A stretch of 64,000 bases of DNA, from contig JAWXUU010000001.1 of NCBI GenBank assembly GCA_044426085.1, forward strand, positions 143,704-207,703, written 5' to 3'. A program made the translations under genes and the position numbers. The notes below the pieces were generated by a model. The model was not told the origin of the DNA, did not search any database, and saw only the letters and a program-made list of their open reading frames with translations. The stretch's first letter is position 1. Each line of letters opens with the position of its first letter. The DNA comes from JAWXUU01 sp044426085 (GTDB lineage: Bacteria > Bacillota > Clostridia > Christensenellales > CAMQZB01). Shown here one piece after another: positions 33,865 through 42,777 of the stretch.

Positions 33865-35379
33865 TTAAACCTCCTTAAATCCTAGAACTTTTATAAACTT
33901 TTCAAAGGCATTTTCGCCTTTTTTATCTTTTTTGAACACCGCTGTATCACCAAGAATTTCACGGCATGTTGTTTCCACATGCGATTTAACCACGCTGTCG
34001 GCAACTTCTTTCGAAAGGCTTTTGCCGTGGGCATTTGCTAGCATTTCTGCGTGTGGTTGCAATATTTCGTAGCCGTCGAAACCGTCGATATTGCCTTGCA
34101 AATATTCCGAAACAAGTGCAAGTTGACGTTTCAATCTTGCTGGCAAAATAAACATTCCCATCGCTTCGATGATGCCGATACCCTCGCTTTTGATTGGGTG
34201 ATGTTCGCTGTGGGCGTGATATATTCCGCCTGGGTGGTCTTCGCTTGTGCGGTTGTTGCGAAGAATTAAATCGATTGAAAATTCATCATCAAGCATTCTT
34301 CCAACTGGTGTTATTGTGTTGTGCGGTGCTGTTGTTTCTGATAAAATTCCGACGCTTTCATCTGAATAGCTTCGCCATTCTTTCAAAATGTGACCGCAAA
34401 CTTTTGAAACTTCCGCTTTGTTTTTGCCTGAAACGCGAACAACGCTGTTCAGCCAATTTATTCTTTGAATTTTCACATCAAACCCGTCGCATTCATACGT
34501 TTTTTCAACGTCGGAAAAATGCATTGGGAAAAGGTGTCCGCCACCTTGGAAATGTTCGTGATTGAGTATGCTTCCGCCAACTATTGGCAAATCCGCGTTG
34601 CTACCGACAAAATAATGCGGGAAAGTTTCAACATAGTCGCAGATTTTTTCCATTGTGTTTTCGTTTATCACCATGTTGGCATGAATATCCGCAAAGCAGA
34701 TTGTGTGCTCGTTATAATAAACGTATGGCGAATATTGCATGTGCCATTTGTCGCCACCAAGTTTCGCTTCCACCGCACGCAAAGTTTGACGCGGATTTCT
34801 TGCAGTTCCGCCATTGAAACCGACGTTTTCCTTGCAGAGTGGGCAAAGTGGATATTTGTTTTTTGGTGCTTGGGTGAGCAGTTTTGCAATATCTGCATTG
34901 CTCTTTTCCGGCTTAGAAAGGTTGATTGTGATTTCAAGATAGTTGCCGTCAGCCACATCTGTTTTCCAATAGATATTTTTATCCGTTGCTGTTTTTTGTA
35001 TGTAGTAGTTTTTTATTGAAAGGTCGAAAAGATAGTCCGTTGCTGTTTTGCTGTTTTTTTCAATCAAACTTTGGAATTTATCATTCACAACGCTTGGAAG
35101 TGGCGTAACGAAACTGATTAGCTTTGTTGCAAAAACATCGCTGTCAATTTCTTCAATTATGCCGTTTTCAATAGCGTATTTTGTGAACGGTGTGAAAATT
35201 TCATCAGGCACAACTTGTGTTTTCACAAAATCTGCATCACAATCGCAGGTAACAAAATCGTATATTTTCAGTGCGTCGAGAATTTGATTTCTCGCGTATT
35301 CTTTATCTTCTTGTTTATAACCTAGCTTTGTTATTCCGTAGGCTATTAGGTTTTCTATTGCTACATTTATATTTTCCAT
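33865..35379 (-). CDS. galT: UDP-glucose--hexose-1-phosphate uridylyltransferase, class II
   Basis: Transfers UMP between glucose 1-phosphate and galactose 1-phosphate. At 504 residues it belongs to the long, Firmicute class II GalT rather than the 340-residue class I. Landmarks are YPLCPLCKENVGFNGG with its CxxC, the GGSILNHEHFQGG active-site region and the HNTITPVGRM block. Start follows AGGGGA, 1 nt after the galM stop. Confidence 0.95.
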   Translation of the reverse strand: MENINVAIENLIAYGITKLGYKQEDKEYARNQILDALKIYDFVTCDCDADFVKTQVVPDEIFTPFTKYAIENGIIEEIDSDVFATKLISFVTPLPSVVNDKFQSLIEKNSKTATDYLFDLSIKNYYIQKTATDKNIYWKTDVADGNYLEITINLSKPEKSNADIAKLLTQAPKNKYPLCPLCKENVGFNGGTARNPRQTLRAVEAKLGGDKWHMQYSPYVYYNEHTICFADIHANMVINENTMEKICDYVETFPHYFVGSNADLPIVGGSILNHEHFQGGGHLFPMHFSDVEKTYECDGFDVKIQRINWLNSVVRVSGKNKAEVSKVCGHILKEWRSYSDESVGILSETTAPHNTITPVGRMLDDEFSIDLILRNNRTSEDHPGGIYHAHSEHHPIKSEGIGIIEAMGMFILPARLKRQLALVSEYLQGNIDGFDGYEILQPHAEMLANAHGKSLSKEVADSVVKSHVETTCREILGDTAVFKKDKKGENAFEKFIKVLGFKEV

Positions 35380-35380
35380 A

Positions 35381-36415
35381 TTATTCCCCTATCGAAAATT
35401 CAAATTTCGTTTTATAAAAATATTCTTCGCAGGCATTCAAAATTGAGCTGTCTTGTTTGTTTGTGTTGACCCCGTTTGGAATATGCTGAGCTTCAAGGCA
35501 AATTCCGCCATATTTTGCGATTTCCTTTCCGCTTGAAACAATACAGCCGTCGGGATAGCACGTCGCATACATCACCACGCAAGGATATGTTGTTGAAAGG
35601 CTCAACTTTCTTCCGCTTTCGCTTTCGTATATATATCCTGCGTTTTTGCAATCATCAAGCAAGAATGGGTGGTCGTATCCTTTTGCGATGTGATTTTGCA
35701 GTTTTATTGAGTATATGTCTTTTGATAATTTTTTGGGACTTTTGAAGTTGAAAATATAATTTTCTTCCATGTTTTCAAAAGATGTTGCGATAAGTTCTTC
35801 GTTCACATTTCCATATTTTGATGCGTTCAGATATATTTCGTGGTTCAAGCAATCGTTTTTGCAGTTTCCCGACAAATTAAAATACGTGTGATTTGTGAGG
35901 TTGCACAGTGTTTTTTTGTTTGATTTGCCGTGATATTCTATTTCTATGCCGTCTGCTGTTATTATATATTTTATAAGAATTTTCAAATCGCCGCAAAAAC
36001 CACTTTCGCCGTCTTTCGCCGTTGTTTCAAATTCCACTTCGACACTATCGCCGAGATTTTCCACGCTTTTTATATCAAAGTTTTTAAGTGAAACGCCAAA
36101 TTTTCCGCCGTGTAAGCAAGAAATGCCGTTCCAGTTTTTATCAAGGTTGTATTTTTCGCCGTCAAGGGTGAACTCCCCTTTATCTATTCTGCCTGAAGTT
36201 CTGCCGACGATTCTGCCATAATAAGCAGAGCTGTCGCAAAATTCATTCATACAAGTTGGATGAGCAACCACGCTTTCTTTTGTGGCATTTTTATCGACAT
36301 ATTTGATATCAAATATGCTAGCACCTATTGAAGACAGCGTGACATCCAATTTTTCGCTTGCAATTTCTATGTTCAATATATCTTTTCTGAAAACATTCTT
36401 TCTTATTTGAAACAT
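35381..36415 (-). CDS. galM: aldose 1-epimerase (mutarotase)
   Basis: Interconverts alpha and beta galactose. The 344-residue beta-sandwich protein shows GRTSGRIDKGEFTLDG, the catalytic-His block LTNHTYFNLSG and the C-terminal GICLEAQHIPNGVN with the catalytic glutamate. The ATG at 36413-36415 has AAGGAG at good spacing and is preferred to a GTG two codons earlier. First enzyme gene of the gal unit, 21 bp after the AEC carrier gene. Confidence 0.93.
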   Translation of the reverse strand: MFQIRKNVFRKDILNIEIASEKLDVTLSSIGASIFDIKYVDKNATKESVVAHPTCMNEFCDSSAYYGRIVGRTSGRIDKGEFTLDGEKYNLDKNWNGISCLHGGKFGVSLKNFDIKSVENLGDSVEVEFETTAKDGESGFCGDLKILIKYIITADGIEIEYHGKSNKKTLCNLTNHTYFNLSGNCKNDCLNHEIYLNASKYGNVNEELIATSFENMEENYIFNFKSPKKLSKDIYSIKLQNHIAKGYDHPFLLDDCKNAGYIYESESGRKLSLSTTYPCVVMYATCYPDGCIVSSGKEIAKYGGICLEAQHIPNGVNTNKQDSSILNACEEYFYKTKFEFSIGE

Positions 36416-36436
36416 AAACACTCCTTTTTTGGCAAT

Positions 36437-37351
36437 TTATAAAAATGCTATATACGATATTGCACACGCAAGGAAAATCAAAATCGAAATAGACAGCGTT
36501 GTTGCACAAAGTTCGCGATCCTCTTCGTTTTTTTGCAACATTGGCATAAGAAATGTTGGAGGAAGGGTGAACAGAACCAATATTTGCATTGCGTATTCTT
36601 CTCTCACGGCGAAAAGTCCGATTACATAATAGACAAAAATTCCCGCAAGTGCCATAACAACAAACCTAATACAAGCGTAGCACAGCGCTTTTTTCATTGT
36701 GGATTTTGTGAATTTCAGTTCAAAACCTACTGAAATCAACACTATCGCGCCAATCGGAGCGGTTGCCATATCACACACTGCTTGCAAAACTGTGTTTGCG
36801 TTTGGGCAAAGATCGGCAAAGCCAATAATGCCAAATATCACACCAATCACAAGGGCTATCACTGTTCTTGTTGTTACGATTTTAACCAAAACAGCTTTTG
36901 GCGTCTGCTTTGTTTGGGTGTCGGCAAGAATACAATACACTGTGAAAATAAACAGCGACTGACCGATATCTAATATCCCAATCCTTGAAATTTCAACCGC
37001 GGTTGAAGCAGGAAAAATCAACGGGAACATCACAAGCCCCATCATGCCAACTTCGAAACTTGTGACAATAAACTTCAACATTGGATGACTTGGCACAATC
37101 TTCCCAAATGCAAATATCATTGCGGTGAAAAGGCAATATATCAGCACAACTATCAGAAGAACTGAAATTGTGTATTCCGCCGACATGAATGTTTTTATTA
37201 GCAAGCATGGAAGCATGATGTCTACAACTATCTTTTTCAGCGTTGCATTGCCTTCAGCCGTCATCCCACCACTTTTTCGCAGTGATATGCCAACAAAAAT
37301 CAAAAAGAAGATTGGCGCTATTATTGCTAGATTTGATACTAGATTATTCAT
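36437..37351 (-). CDS. AEC family transporter (auxin efflux carrier-like)
   Basis: A 304-residue membrane protein with ten predicted helices, distantly similar in layout to the carrier at 18309-19253 (both share the LP.ML or LPCLL helix break near residues 47-60). It heads the gal gene unit with only a short gap to galM. AEC carriers usually move organic anions, so its link to galactose is not obvious. No separate strong promoter is seen in the 40 bp before it, so it may depend on read-through past the terminator at 37392-37421. Confidence 0.82.
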   Translation of the reverse strand: MNNLVSNLAIIAPIFFLIFVGISLRKSGGMTAEGNATLKKIVVDIMLPCLLIKTFMSAEYTISVLLIVVLIYCLFTAMIFAFGKIVPSHPMLKFIVTSFEVGMMGLVMFPLIFPASTAVEISRIGILDIGQSLFIFTVYCILADTQTKQTPKAVLVKIVTTRTVIALVIGVIFGIIGFADLCPNANTVLQAVCDMATAPIGAIVLISVGFELKFTKSTMKKALCYACIRFVVMALAGIFVYYVIGLFAVREEYAMQILVLFTLPPTFLMPMLQKNEEDRELCATTLSISILIFLACAISYIAFL

Positions 37352-37391
37352 ATTCTCCTCTTATTTTAGCACTTGTTTATTATAATTCAAA

Positions 37392-37421
37392 GCTAAAAAA
37401 GGTAGCAGAGCTACCTTTTTT
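37392..37421 (-). terminator. bidirectional terminator between mgl and gal units
   Basis: AAAAAAGGTAGC-AGA-GCTACCTTTTTTTT: 12-bp stem, U-runs on both strands. Possibly leaky toward the gal genes. Confidence 0.85.
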
Positions 37422-37424
37422 TTG

Positions 37425-37694
37425 TTATCTTGTAAGGACTCCATAAATTATTGCAACAATTATTGTTAAACAACCAATTCCTATCACCCAATCGAGAATT
37501 CTGACTGGAACACTTACTTTTGCATAGATGTTGCCAGCGTTGATAAATCCTTCAGCTTTTTTCATTTCCTCGATTTTTTTGAGATTTTCATATTCTTCTT
37601 TAGAAATCACAACTTCTTCCTGAGAAACATTTTCTTCAGTTATTTCAATTTCATCTTCAAATTCGTTTTGAAGATTATCTTTATTATCAGTCAT
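37425..37694 (-). CDS. small acidic tail-anchored protein in the mgl operon
   Basis: Unrecognised 89-residue protein: an acidic, probably helical N-terminal 55 residues (EDEIEITEENVSQEEVVISKE, cited in two parts EDEIEITEEN and VSQEEVVISK) and one hydrophobic helix near 66-87 (VIGIGCLTIIVAIIYGVLT). No signal peptide, so the acidic part should face the cytoplasm, near the ABC ATPase. It starts 21 bp after mglC and directly precedes the terminator. Confidence 0.7.
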   Translation of the reverse strand: MTDNKDNLQNEFEDEIEITEENVSQEEVVISKEEYENLKKIEEMKKAEGFINAGNIYAKVSVPVRILDWVIGIGCLTIIVAIIYGVLTR

Positions 37695-37715
37695 GTCTAT
37701 TTTATCCTTTAAAAA

Positions 37716-38834
37716 TTATTTTTTAATTAGGTATTTTCTCATATCGATTGCACATGCAACCAAGATGATTGAACCACGAACGATGTATGTGATTGCGCCG
37801 TCTACGTTCAAGAATACAAGTGCAGAGTTGATAAGTTGTAGCAAGATTACACCGATGATAACACCTGAAATCTTACCAATACCACCCGCAAATGATACGC
37901 CACCAATAACGCAGGCTGCGATTGCATCTGTTTCGTAGTCTGTACCAGTTGTTGCTGTGTTAGAACCTACACGGGCTGATTCCAAGAAACCGCCAAGACC
38001 ATAGCAAAGACCAGCAATTGCAAATACTGAAACTGTTATCCAGAATACTGATACACCAGATACTTTTGCAGCTTCTTCATTACAACCAACGGCAAACATG
38101 TTTTTACCAAACACTGTTTTATTCCAAACAAACCACATAAAGATTGTGAATACTATCGCATAAACAACAACCCATGGCACAGTGAATTCTGAACTGCCAA
38201 ACACGTTGCCTGTTACAAACGCTGTGTATCTTGAATCAAGACCGCCGATTGGTGCACCACCATTAGAACCGAATGTTACATAGATAAGTGCTAGACCATA
38301 AACGATAAGTTTTGTTGCTAGTGTAACGATGAATGGATGCAATCTGAATTTTGCAATAACCCAACCGTTGAAAAGACCAACAACTCCGCAGACTGTCATT
38401 GCAATAAGCATTGTTGCTAGGATTTGACCAATGATTTGACCTTCTGCTGGCAACCATTGAAGTGTTTTATACATTTTTGCAGCATATGTTGGTGATTGCA
38501 AAAGTGAAGCTGAAATAACAGCTGAAAGACCAATCATTCTGCCCGCAGAAAGGTCGGTACCTTGCAATACGATACATCCCGCAATACCAAGCGCGATTAT
38601 CAAACGTGTTGAACTTAGCGTTAGGATATTGATAATTGATGATGAAGATACAAAACGTGGATTGTCAATCGTTACCACAATAACAAGCAAAACAATGATA
38701 ATATAAAGTGCTTTATCAATAATTCCGTTTATCACCGATCTTCTTTTTTCGTCTTTATCAAGAATTTTAAACTCTTGCATTTTTTTGTCATAATTGCTCT
38801 TTCTTTCAGAGAAATAGTTTTTTATTGCGTTCAT
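37716..38834 (-). CDS. mglC: galactose/glucose ABC transporter permease
   Basis: A 372-residue permease of the ribose/galactose (CUT2) class with about ten helices, the GTDLSAGRMIGLSAVISASL block and the later ACVIGGVSFAGGIGKISGVI coupling segment typical of MglC/RbsC. It is longer than usual at the N-terminus because of a 40-residue charged tail (NYFSERKSNYDKKMQEF). Part of mglB-mglA-mglC. Confidence 0.92.
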   Translation of the reverse strand: MNAIKNYFSERKSNYDKKMQEFKILDKDEKRRSVINGIIDKALYIIIVLLVIVVTIDNPRFVSSSSIINILTLSSTRLIIALGIAGCIVLQGTDLSAGRMIGLSAVISASLLQSPTYAAKMYKTLQWLPAEGQIIGQILATMLIAMTVCGVVGLFNGWVIAKFRLHPFIVTLATKLIVYGLALIYVTFGSNGGAPIGGLDSRYTAFVTGNVFGSSEFTVPWVVVYAIVFTIFMWFVWNKTVFGKNMFAVGCNEEAAKVSGVSVFWITVSVFAIAGLCYGLGGFLESARVGSNTATTGTDYETDAIAACVIGGVSFAGGIGKISGVIIGVILLQLINSALVFLNVDGAITYIVRGSIILVACAIDMRKYLIKK

Positions 38835-38845
38835 TTTTTAACCCC

Positions 38846-40366
38846 TTATACATATTTCGCGGCAAGCGTCATAATTTCTTCTTGCGTTGTTGATTTTGCA
38901 TCTACTATTCCGGCAAGTCTACCATTAGACATTACCAAAATTCTATCACAAATACCCAAAAGCTCTGGCATTTCCGATGAAACCACCATACAAGAATTGC
39001 CCTTTGCCGCTTGTTGGTCTATCAATTGATAGATTTCATATTTTGCACCTACGTCAATACCACGAGTAGGTTCATCAAGAAGCAAAATTTCCGGATTTGT
39101 TAGAAGCCATCTGCCGATGATAACTTTTTGTTGATTACCACCAGAAAGCGATCTTATCGCCGTTTTTTGGCTTGGAGTTTTTACGTGCATTGAATCGATT
39201 GTCCACTCTGTTTTTTCGTGAACAATGTGGCTTGAAATAAGCCCATGGCTTAGGCATTCTTTGATATCAACTATCGTTGCATTTTCCGCAATGTTCAAAA
39301 CTGGGAAAATACCTGTTGCTCTTCTTTCTTCTGTGAGAAGCGCAAATCCGTTTTCTATCGCTTTGTGCGGTGTGCTGTTATCAAGTTTTACGCCTTCTTT
39401 AAGAATTTCGCCACTTTTCACTGTTGCATAACCAAAAATGTTTTCCAAAAGTTCTGTTCTTCTTGAGCCAACAAGACCCGCAACACCCAAAACTTCTCCG
39501 CGTTTTAAGTCGAAGGAAACATCTTGTATTGTTGGTCTGTACATACCTGTGAGATTTTTCACTTCAAGGAATGTATCACCCACCACGTTTGTTTTTTCTG
39601 GATAACGGTTTGTGATTTCACGTCCAACCATTTGACGAATAATTTCGTCCATTGTGAGGTCTTTGGCTGGAGTTGTTGAAACATATTTACCATCTCTCAT
39701 GATTGTTACATCATCTGAGATTGCAAGGATTTCATCCATTTTATGTGAGATATAAATCATGCCTACGCCTCTGTCGCGTAGCTTATTTATGATTTTAAAT
39801 AGTTGCTCAACTTCTTTATCTGCAAGAGATGATGTAGGTTCGTCGAGTACTAGAATTTTCGCATTATATGAAACTGCTTTCGCAATTTCCACCATTTGTC
39901 GTTGAGAAACACTAAGCGTGCTTAGAATGGCTTTTGGATCGACATCTATTTCTAGGTCTTCCAAAATTTCTTTAGTTTTTTTATACATTATTTTTTGCGA
40001 AACCAAGCCTTTAACAACTGGGTATCTGCCCAGCCAAAGGTTATCCATGATATCGCGTTTTGTCACTTGATTTAGTTCTTGGTGAACCATTGCCACCCCG
40101 TTTTCAAGCGCTTGTTTTGGATCGGTGAAGTTTACCTTATTTCCTTCGATGAAAATATCACCTTTATCTTCAAAATAGATACCAAAAAGACATTTCATCA
40201 AAGTTGATTTTCCCGCACCGTTTTCGCCCATAAGAGCATGCACTGTGCCACGATTAACTGTTAATTGAACATTATCTAGGGCTTTTACCCCTGGAAAACT
40301 CTTTTCTATTCCTATCATTTGAAGAAGAGGAGCTTCTTGAGTTGTTGCTTTTTCTTCGATACTCAT
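38846..40366 (-). CDS. mglA: galactose/glucose ABC transporter, double ATP-binding protein
   Basis: A 506-residue CUT2 ATPase with two ABC cassettes. The first has Walker A GENGAGKST and signature LSVSQRQMVEIAKA; the second has the degenerate GLVGSRRTEL and the signature LSGGNQQKVIIGRWL with Walker B ILLLDEPTRGIDVGA. This asymmetry is the rule for MglA/RbsA. Starts 11 bp before mglC and 80 bp after mglB. Confidence 0.94.
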   Translation of the reverse strand: MSIEEKATTQEAPLLQMIGIEKSFPGVKALDNVQLTVNRGTVHALMGENGAGKSTLMKCLFGIYFEDKGDIFIEGNKVNFTDPKQALENGVAMVHQELNQVTKRDIMDNLWLGRYPVVKGLVSQKIMYKKTKEILEDLEIDVDPKAILSTLSVSQRQMVEIAKAVSYNAKILVLDEPTSSLADKEVEQLFKIINKLRDRGVGMIYISHKMDEILAISDDVTIMRDGKYVSTTPAKDLTMDEIIRQMVGREITNRYPEKTNVVGDTFLEVKNLTGMYRPTIQDVSFDLKRGEVLGVAGLVGSRRTELLENIFGYATVKSGEILKEGVKLDNSTPHKAIENGFALLTEERRATGIFPVLNIAENATIVDIKECLSHGLISSHIVHEKTEWTIDSMHVKTPSQKTAIRSLSGGNQQKVIIGRWLLTNPEILLLDEPTRGIDVGAKYEIYQLIDQQAAKGNSCMVVSSEMPELLGICDRILVMSNGRLAGIVDAKSTTQEEIMTLAAKYV

Positions 40367-40391
40367 ATCCTTATTCTCCTTTTTTATTTAT

Positions 40392-40419
40392 AGTAAGCCT
40401 GGTTTTACCCAAGCTTACT
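40392..40419 (-). other. stem-loop between mglB and mglA
   Basis: AGTAAGC/GCTTACT arms with an inner GGT/ACC pair, no U-run. Same position relative to the binding-protein gene as the stem at 12543-12565. Confidence 0.6.
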
Positions 40420-40446
40420 ACAATATGTTTACTTATTTACTTTTGA

Positions 40447-41493
40447 TTAACCAAGAAGATCTTCTGGGTATGGTGAATATGGGAAGAAGATGTTTTTAGT
40501 TCCAGTTTCGAATGTCCAATCTGTTCCATCAAGTGGTTCTCCGCCATTCAATACATTAAGAGCAACTGTTGTTACGTATGTTGCGATAAGTTCTGGATCT
40601 TGACCAGCTGAACCAGCCATTGTTCCTGCATCGATATATGTTACAGCTTCGTCTGTTGCATCAACACCAAAGATTGGAACTGTGTTTGAACCGCCAGAAA
40701 TATTGAAACCAACTTCTTGAAGTGCTGAAATTGCACCAACTGCGATACTATCATTATTACAGAAGATAAGTTCTACGCCATCAGTTGATGAAACTGGGTT
40801 AGCTGTTAGGAAGATACTCATTTGTTCTTTACCTTTGTTTGCTGACCAGTCATCTGCAAGATAGTCTGTACCCATTTGTTCAACTTCTGGATATCCAGCT
40901 GCTGTGAGAAGTTCATTAACTGTTGTTACTGATCCTTCAGTTCTTCCGTTTGCTTCTGCGTGTGAAAGGTCTGATCTGATCATTACGTATTGGATAACGC
41001 CATCGCCATCTCTGTCATATGCGTCATAGTCTTCCAAGATAAGTGCTGCAGCCATTTCGCCTTGCATTACACCGCCTCCGCGGGCATCTGAACCTACGAA
41101 CCAACATTGGTCATAAGAGTTTACAACGTCATCGGCTGGTTGTTGGTTATAGAACAAAATTGGAATTCCTTCTTTAACTGCCATGTCCACAACTACTTGT
41201 CCTGATGATACGTCTGCCATACCAACAACTAGCATATCAACACCTGTTTGAATTGCATTCGAAATTTGGTCGTTTTGAACTGATTGTGTTCCTGCACCAT
41301 CATAGAATGTGTAGCTGATTCCAGATTCTTCATACAAAATTTTTGCTGCGTTCATAACTGCATTTTGTTGTGCATCTGAGAAGTTATACACGAAGTGAGC
41401 AAGTACTAGTTCGTCATCATCACTTGATCCGCAACCAGCGAAGCAAGAAAGAGACAAGCAAAGTATCAAAATAAATACTAATAGTTTTTTCAT
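40447..41493 (-). CDS. mglB: galactose/glucose-binding lipoprotein
   Basis: A 348-residue type 1 periplasmic-binding protein with a lipobox (LSCFAGC, C21). The sugar-binding fold shows VVGMADVSSGQVVVDMAVKE, IPILFYNQQP and a C-terminal FGVDATDEAVTYIDAGTMAGS, with D-x-N-x-D-like acidic EF-hand style DAYDRDGDGVIQY typical of the galactose-binding protein calcium loop. Captures galactose or glucose for MglA/MglC. Confidence 0.9.
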   Translation of the reverse strand: MKKLLVFILILCLSLSCFAGCGSSDDDELVLAHFVYNFSDAQQNAVMNAAKILYEESGISYTFYDGAGTQSVQNDQISNAIQTGVDMLVVGMADVSSGQVVVDMAVKEGIPILFYNQQPADDVVNSYDQCWFVGSDARGGGVMQGEMAAALILEDYDAYDRDGDGVIQYVMIRSDLSHAEANGRTEGSVTTVNELLTAAGYPEVEQMGTDYLADDWSANKGKEQMSIFLTANPVSSTDGVELIFCNNDSIAVGAISALQEVGFNISGGSNTVPIFGVDATDEAVTYIDAGTMAGSAGQDPELIATYVTTVALNVLNGGEPLDGTDWTFETGTKNIFFPYSPYPEDLLG

Positions 41494-41693
41494 TTTCTTT
41501 TCTCCTTAAAATATAAATCATTAGCCAATTTCCTATTGACACACACAGTTTACACCCACAATGCCAAAAAGTGAATAGAATATCTTATCGACTATGTTTG
41601 AATATTTACATGCAGTTTATATACTATATTTAAATAAGTTAAAAATTCTACGAAAAAAGGGTACGTTTTTTACACTCTTGTGTAATTTTTATA
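41494..41693 (-). promoter_or_regulatory. mglB promoter region
   Basis: A weak promoter TTCACT, 17-bp spacer, TG-TAAACT lies about 45-75 bp upstream of mglB; the poor -35 suggests activator dependence. Upstream are TTACAC-TCTT-GTGTAA (41670-41685), a perfect inverted repeat, and several A/T-rich near-repeats (TATATAAAC, GTAAATATTC, TATTTAAATA) suited to a YesN/AraC-type activator. Confidence 0.5.
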
Positions 41694-41743
41694 AAAAAAG
41701 CATAGAGAATATACCATTTGTTGATATTTTCTCTATGCTTTTA
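41694..41743 (-). terminator. terminator of the sensor operon
   Basis: AAGCATAGAGAA(T)AT and its complement with an 8-10 nt loop, followed by TTTTTTT on the minus strand. Separates the sensor operon from mglBAC. Confidence 0.85.
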
Positions 41744-41787
41744 TTGATATGTTTGAATTTTTATGTTTGAATTTTTATGATTACTTA

Positions 41788-42777
41788 TTACGATATATCA
41801 AATGGGAAAAGCAATGATTGAATTTCCGAATCATACATATTATCTTTTGTCACGAGCGTTGCGCCTGTATCCACATCGCTAGGGTTTTTTTCTTCACCCG
41901 TCACGAGTTTTATTGCGGTTTCTGCACCAAGATAGCCCATTGCAAATTGATTTTGCACTATCGTGCCATGGAAAATTCCCTTTTCGATATAATCAACAAC
42001 AATCGCGTTGTTATCAAAGCCAATACAGCAGATATCAGTTCTGCCACTCTCTTCGACACCCTCGCCAAGACCAACTGTGATAAGTTCGTTCATTGAAACC
42101 ATTCCTTCAATTTCGGGATACACATATAAAAGGTCAAGCGTTGCAAGCTTAGAAATATATGTGTTTGAAAGCACTTCTTTTCTTATCACGTTCATATTTG
42201 GATACTGTGCAATTGCATCGAGAAAACCATTTGTTCTATCGAGACCATTTTGCGTTTCTGTGTCAAATTCTAGCGTTGCAACCGTGCCTTTATATCCAAG
42301 TTGACTCGCCATTTCTTCACCCATCAGAAATCCCGCAACATAGTTATCCGTTGATATTCTCGCCTTAACACTTTCCGAATTGACATCGCTGTCGATAACA
42401 ACAACTTCAAGACCAGCGCTTGACGCTTCATCAACCACAGATGCAAGTTCTTCATAGCTTATTGCAGAAATTACAATTGCATCAAAGCCTTCTTCTATTG
42501 CTGATCTCACAATTGCAATTTGCCCTTCTACATCTTCTTCGTTATCCGTTGAACGCACTTCACCTTCTGCATTGTATTCCGCAATTGCCGTGTTGAAGCC
42601 TTCTATTGTGATTTCCCAAAAACTTAGTTCTTGCGATTTTGGAATAAACATCACTTTTGTGGTGTCGTTTCCGCTGCTTTGCGAAGAACAACCCGCAAGC
42701 GTGATAAAAACGACACACAATATAAGTGATACAGCAATTATTTTTTTACATATTATAGCCATTTTATTATTTTGCAT
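41788..42777 (-). CDS. sugar-binding lipoprotein of the sensor operon
   Basis: A type 1 sugar-binding protein of about 329 residues with lipobox FITLAGC. Its fold blocks (VMFIPKSQELSFWEITIEGF, IVSAISYEELASVVDEA-type, SDVNSESVKARISTDNYVAG, GFDNNAIVVDYIEKG) fit ribose/galactose-type receptors. It is encoded with a histidine kinase and response regulator rather than with permeases, so it probably presents sugar to the kinase. Start chosen at 42775-42777, where GGAGG is 9 nt away; the ATG at 42781-42783 is very close to the same site. It overlaps the kinase gene end. Confidence 0.85.
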   Translation of the reverse strand: MQNNKMAIICKKIIAVSLILCVVFITLAGCSSQSSGNDTTKVMFIPKSQELSFWEITIEGFNTAIAEYNAEGEVRSTDNEEDVEGQIAIVRSAIEEGFDAIVISAISYEELASVVDEASSAGLEVVVIDSDVNSESVKARISTDNYVAGFLMGEEMASQLGYKGTVATLEFDTETQNGLDRTNGFLDAIAQYPNMNVIRKEVLSNTYISKLATLDLLYVYPEIEGMVSMNELITVGLGEGVEESGRTDICCIGFDNNAIVVDYIEKGIFHGTIVQNQFAMGYLGAETAIKLVTGEEKNPSDVDTGATLVTKDNMYDSEIQSLLFPFDIS

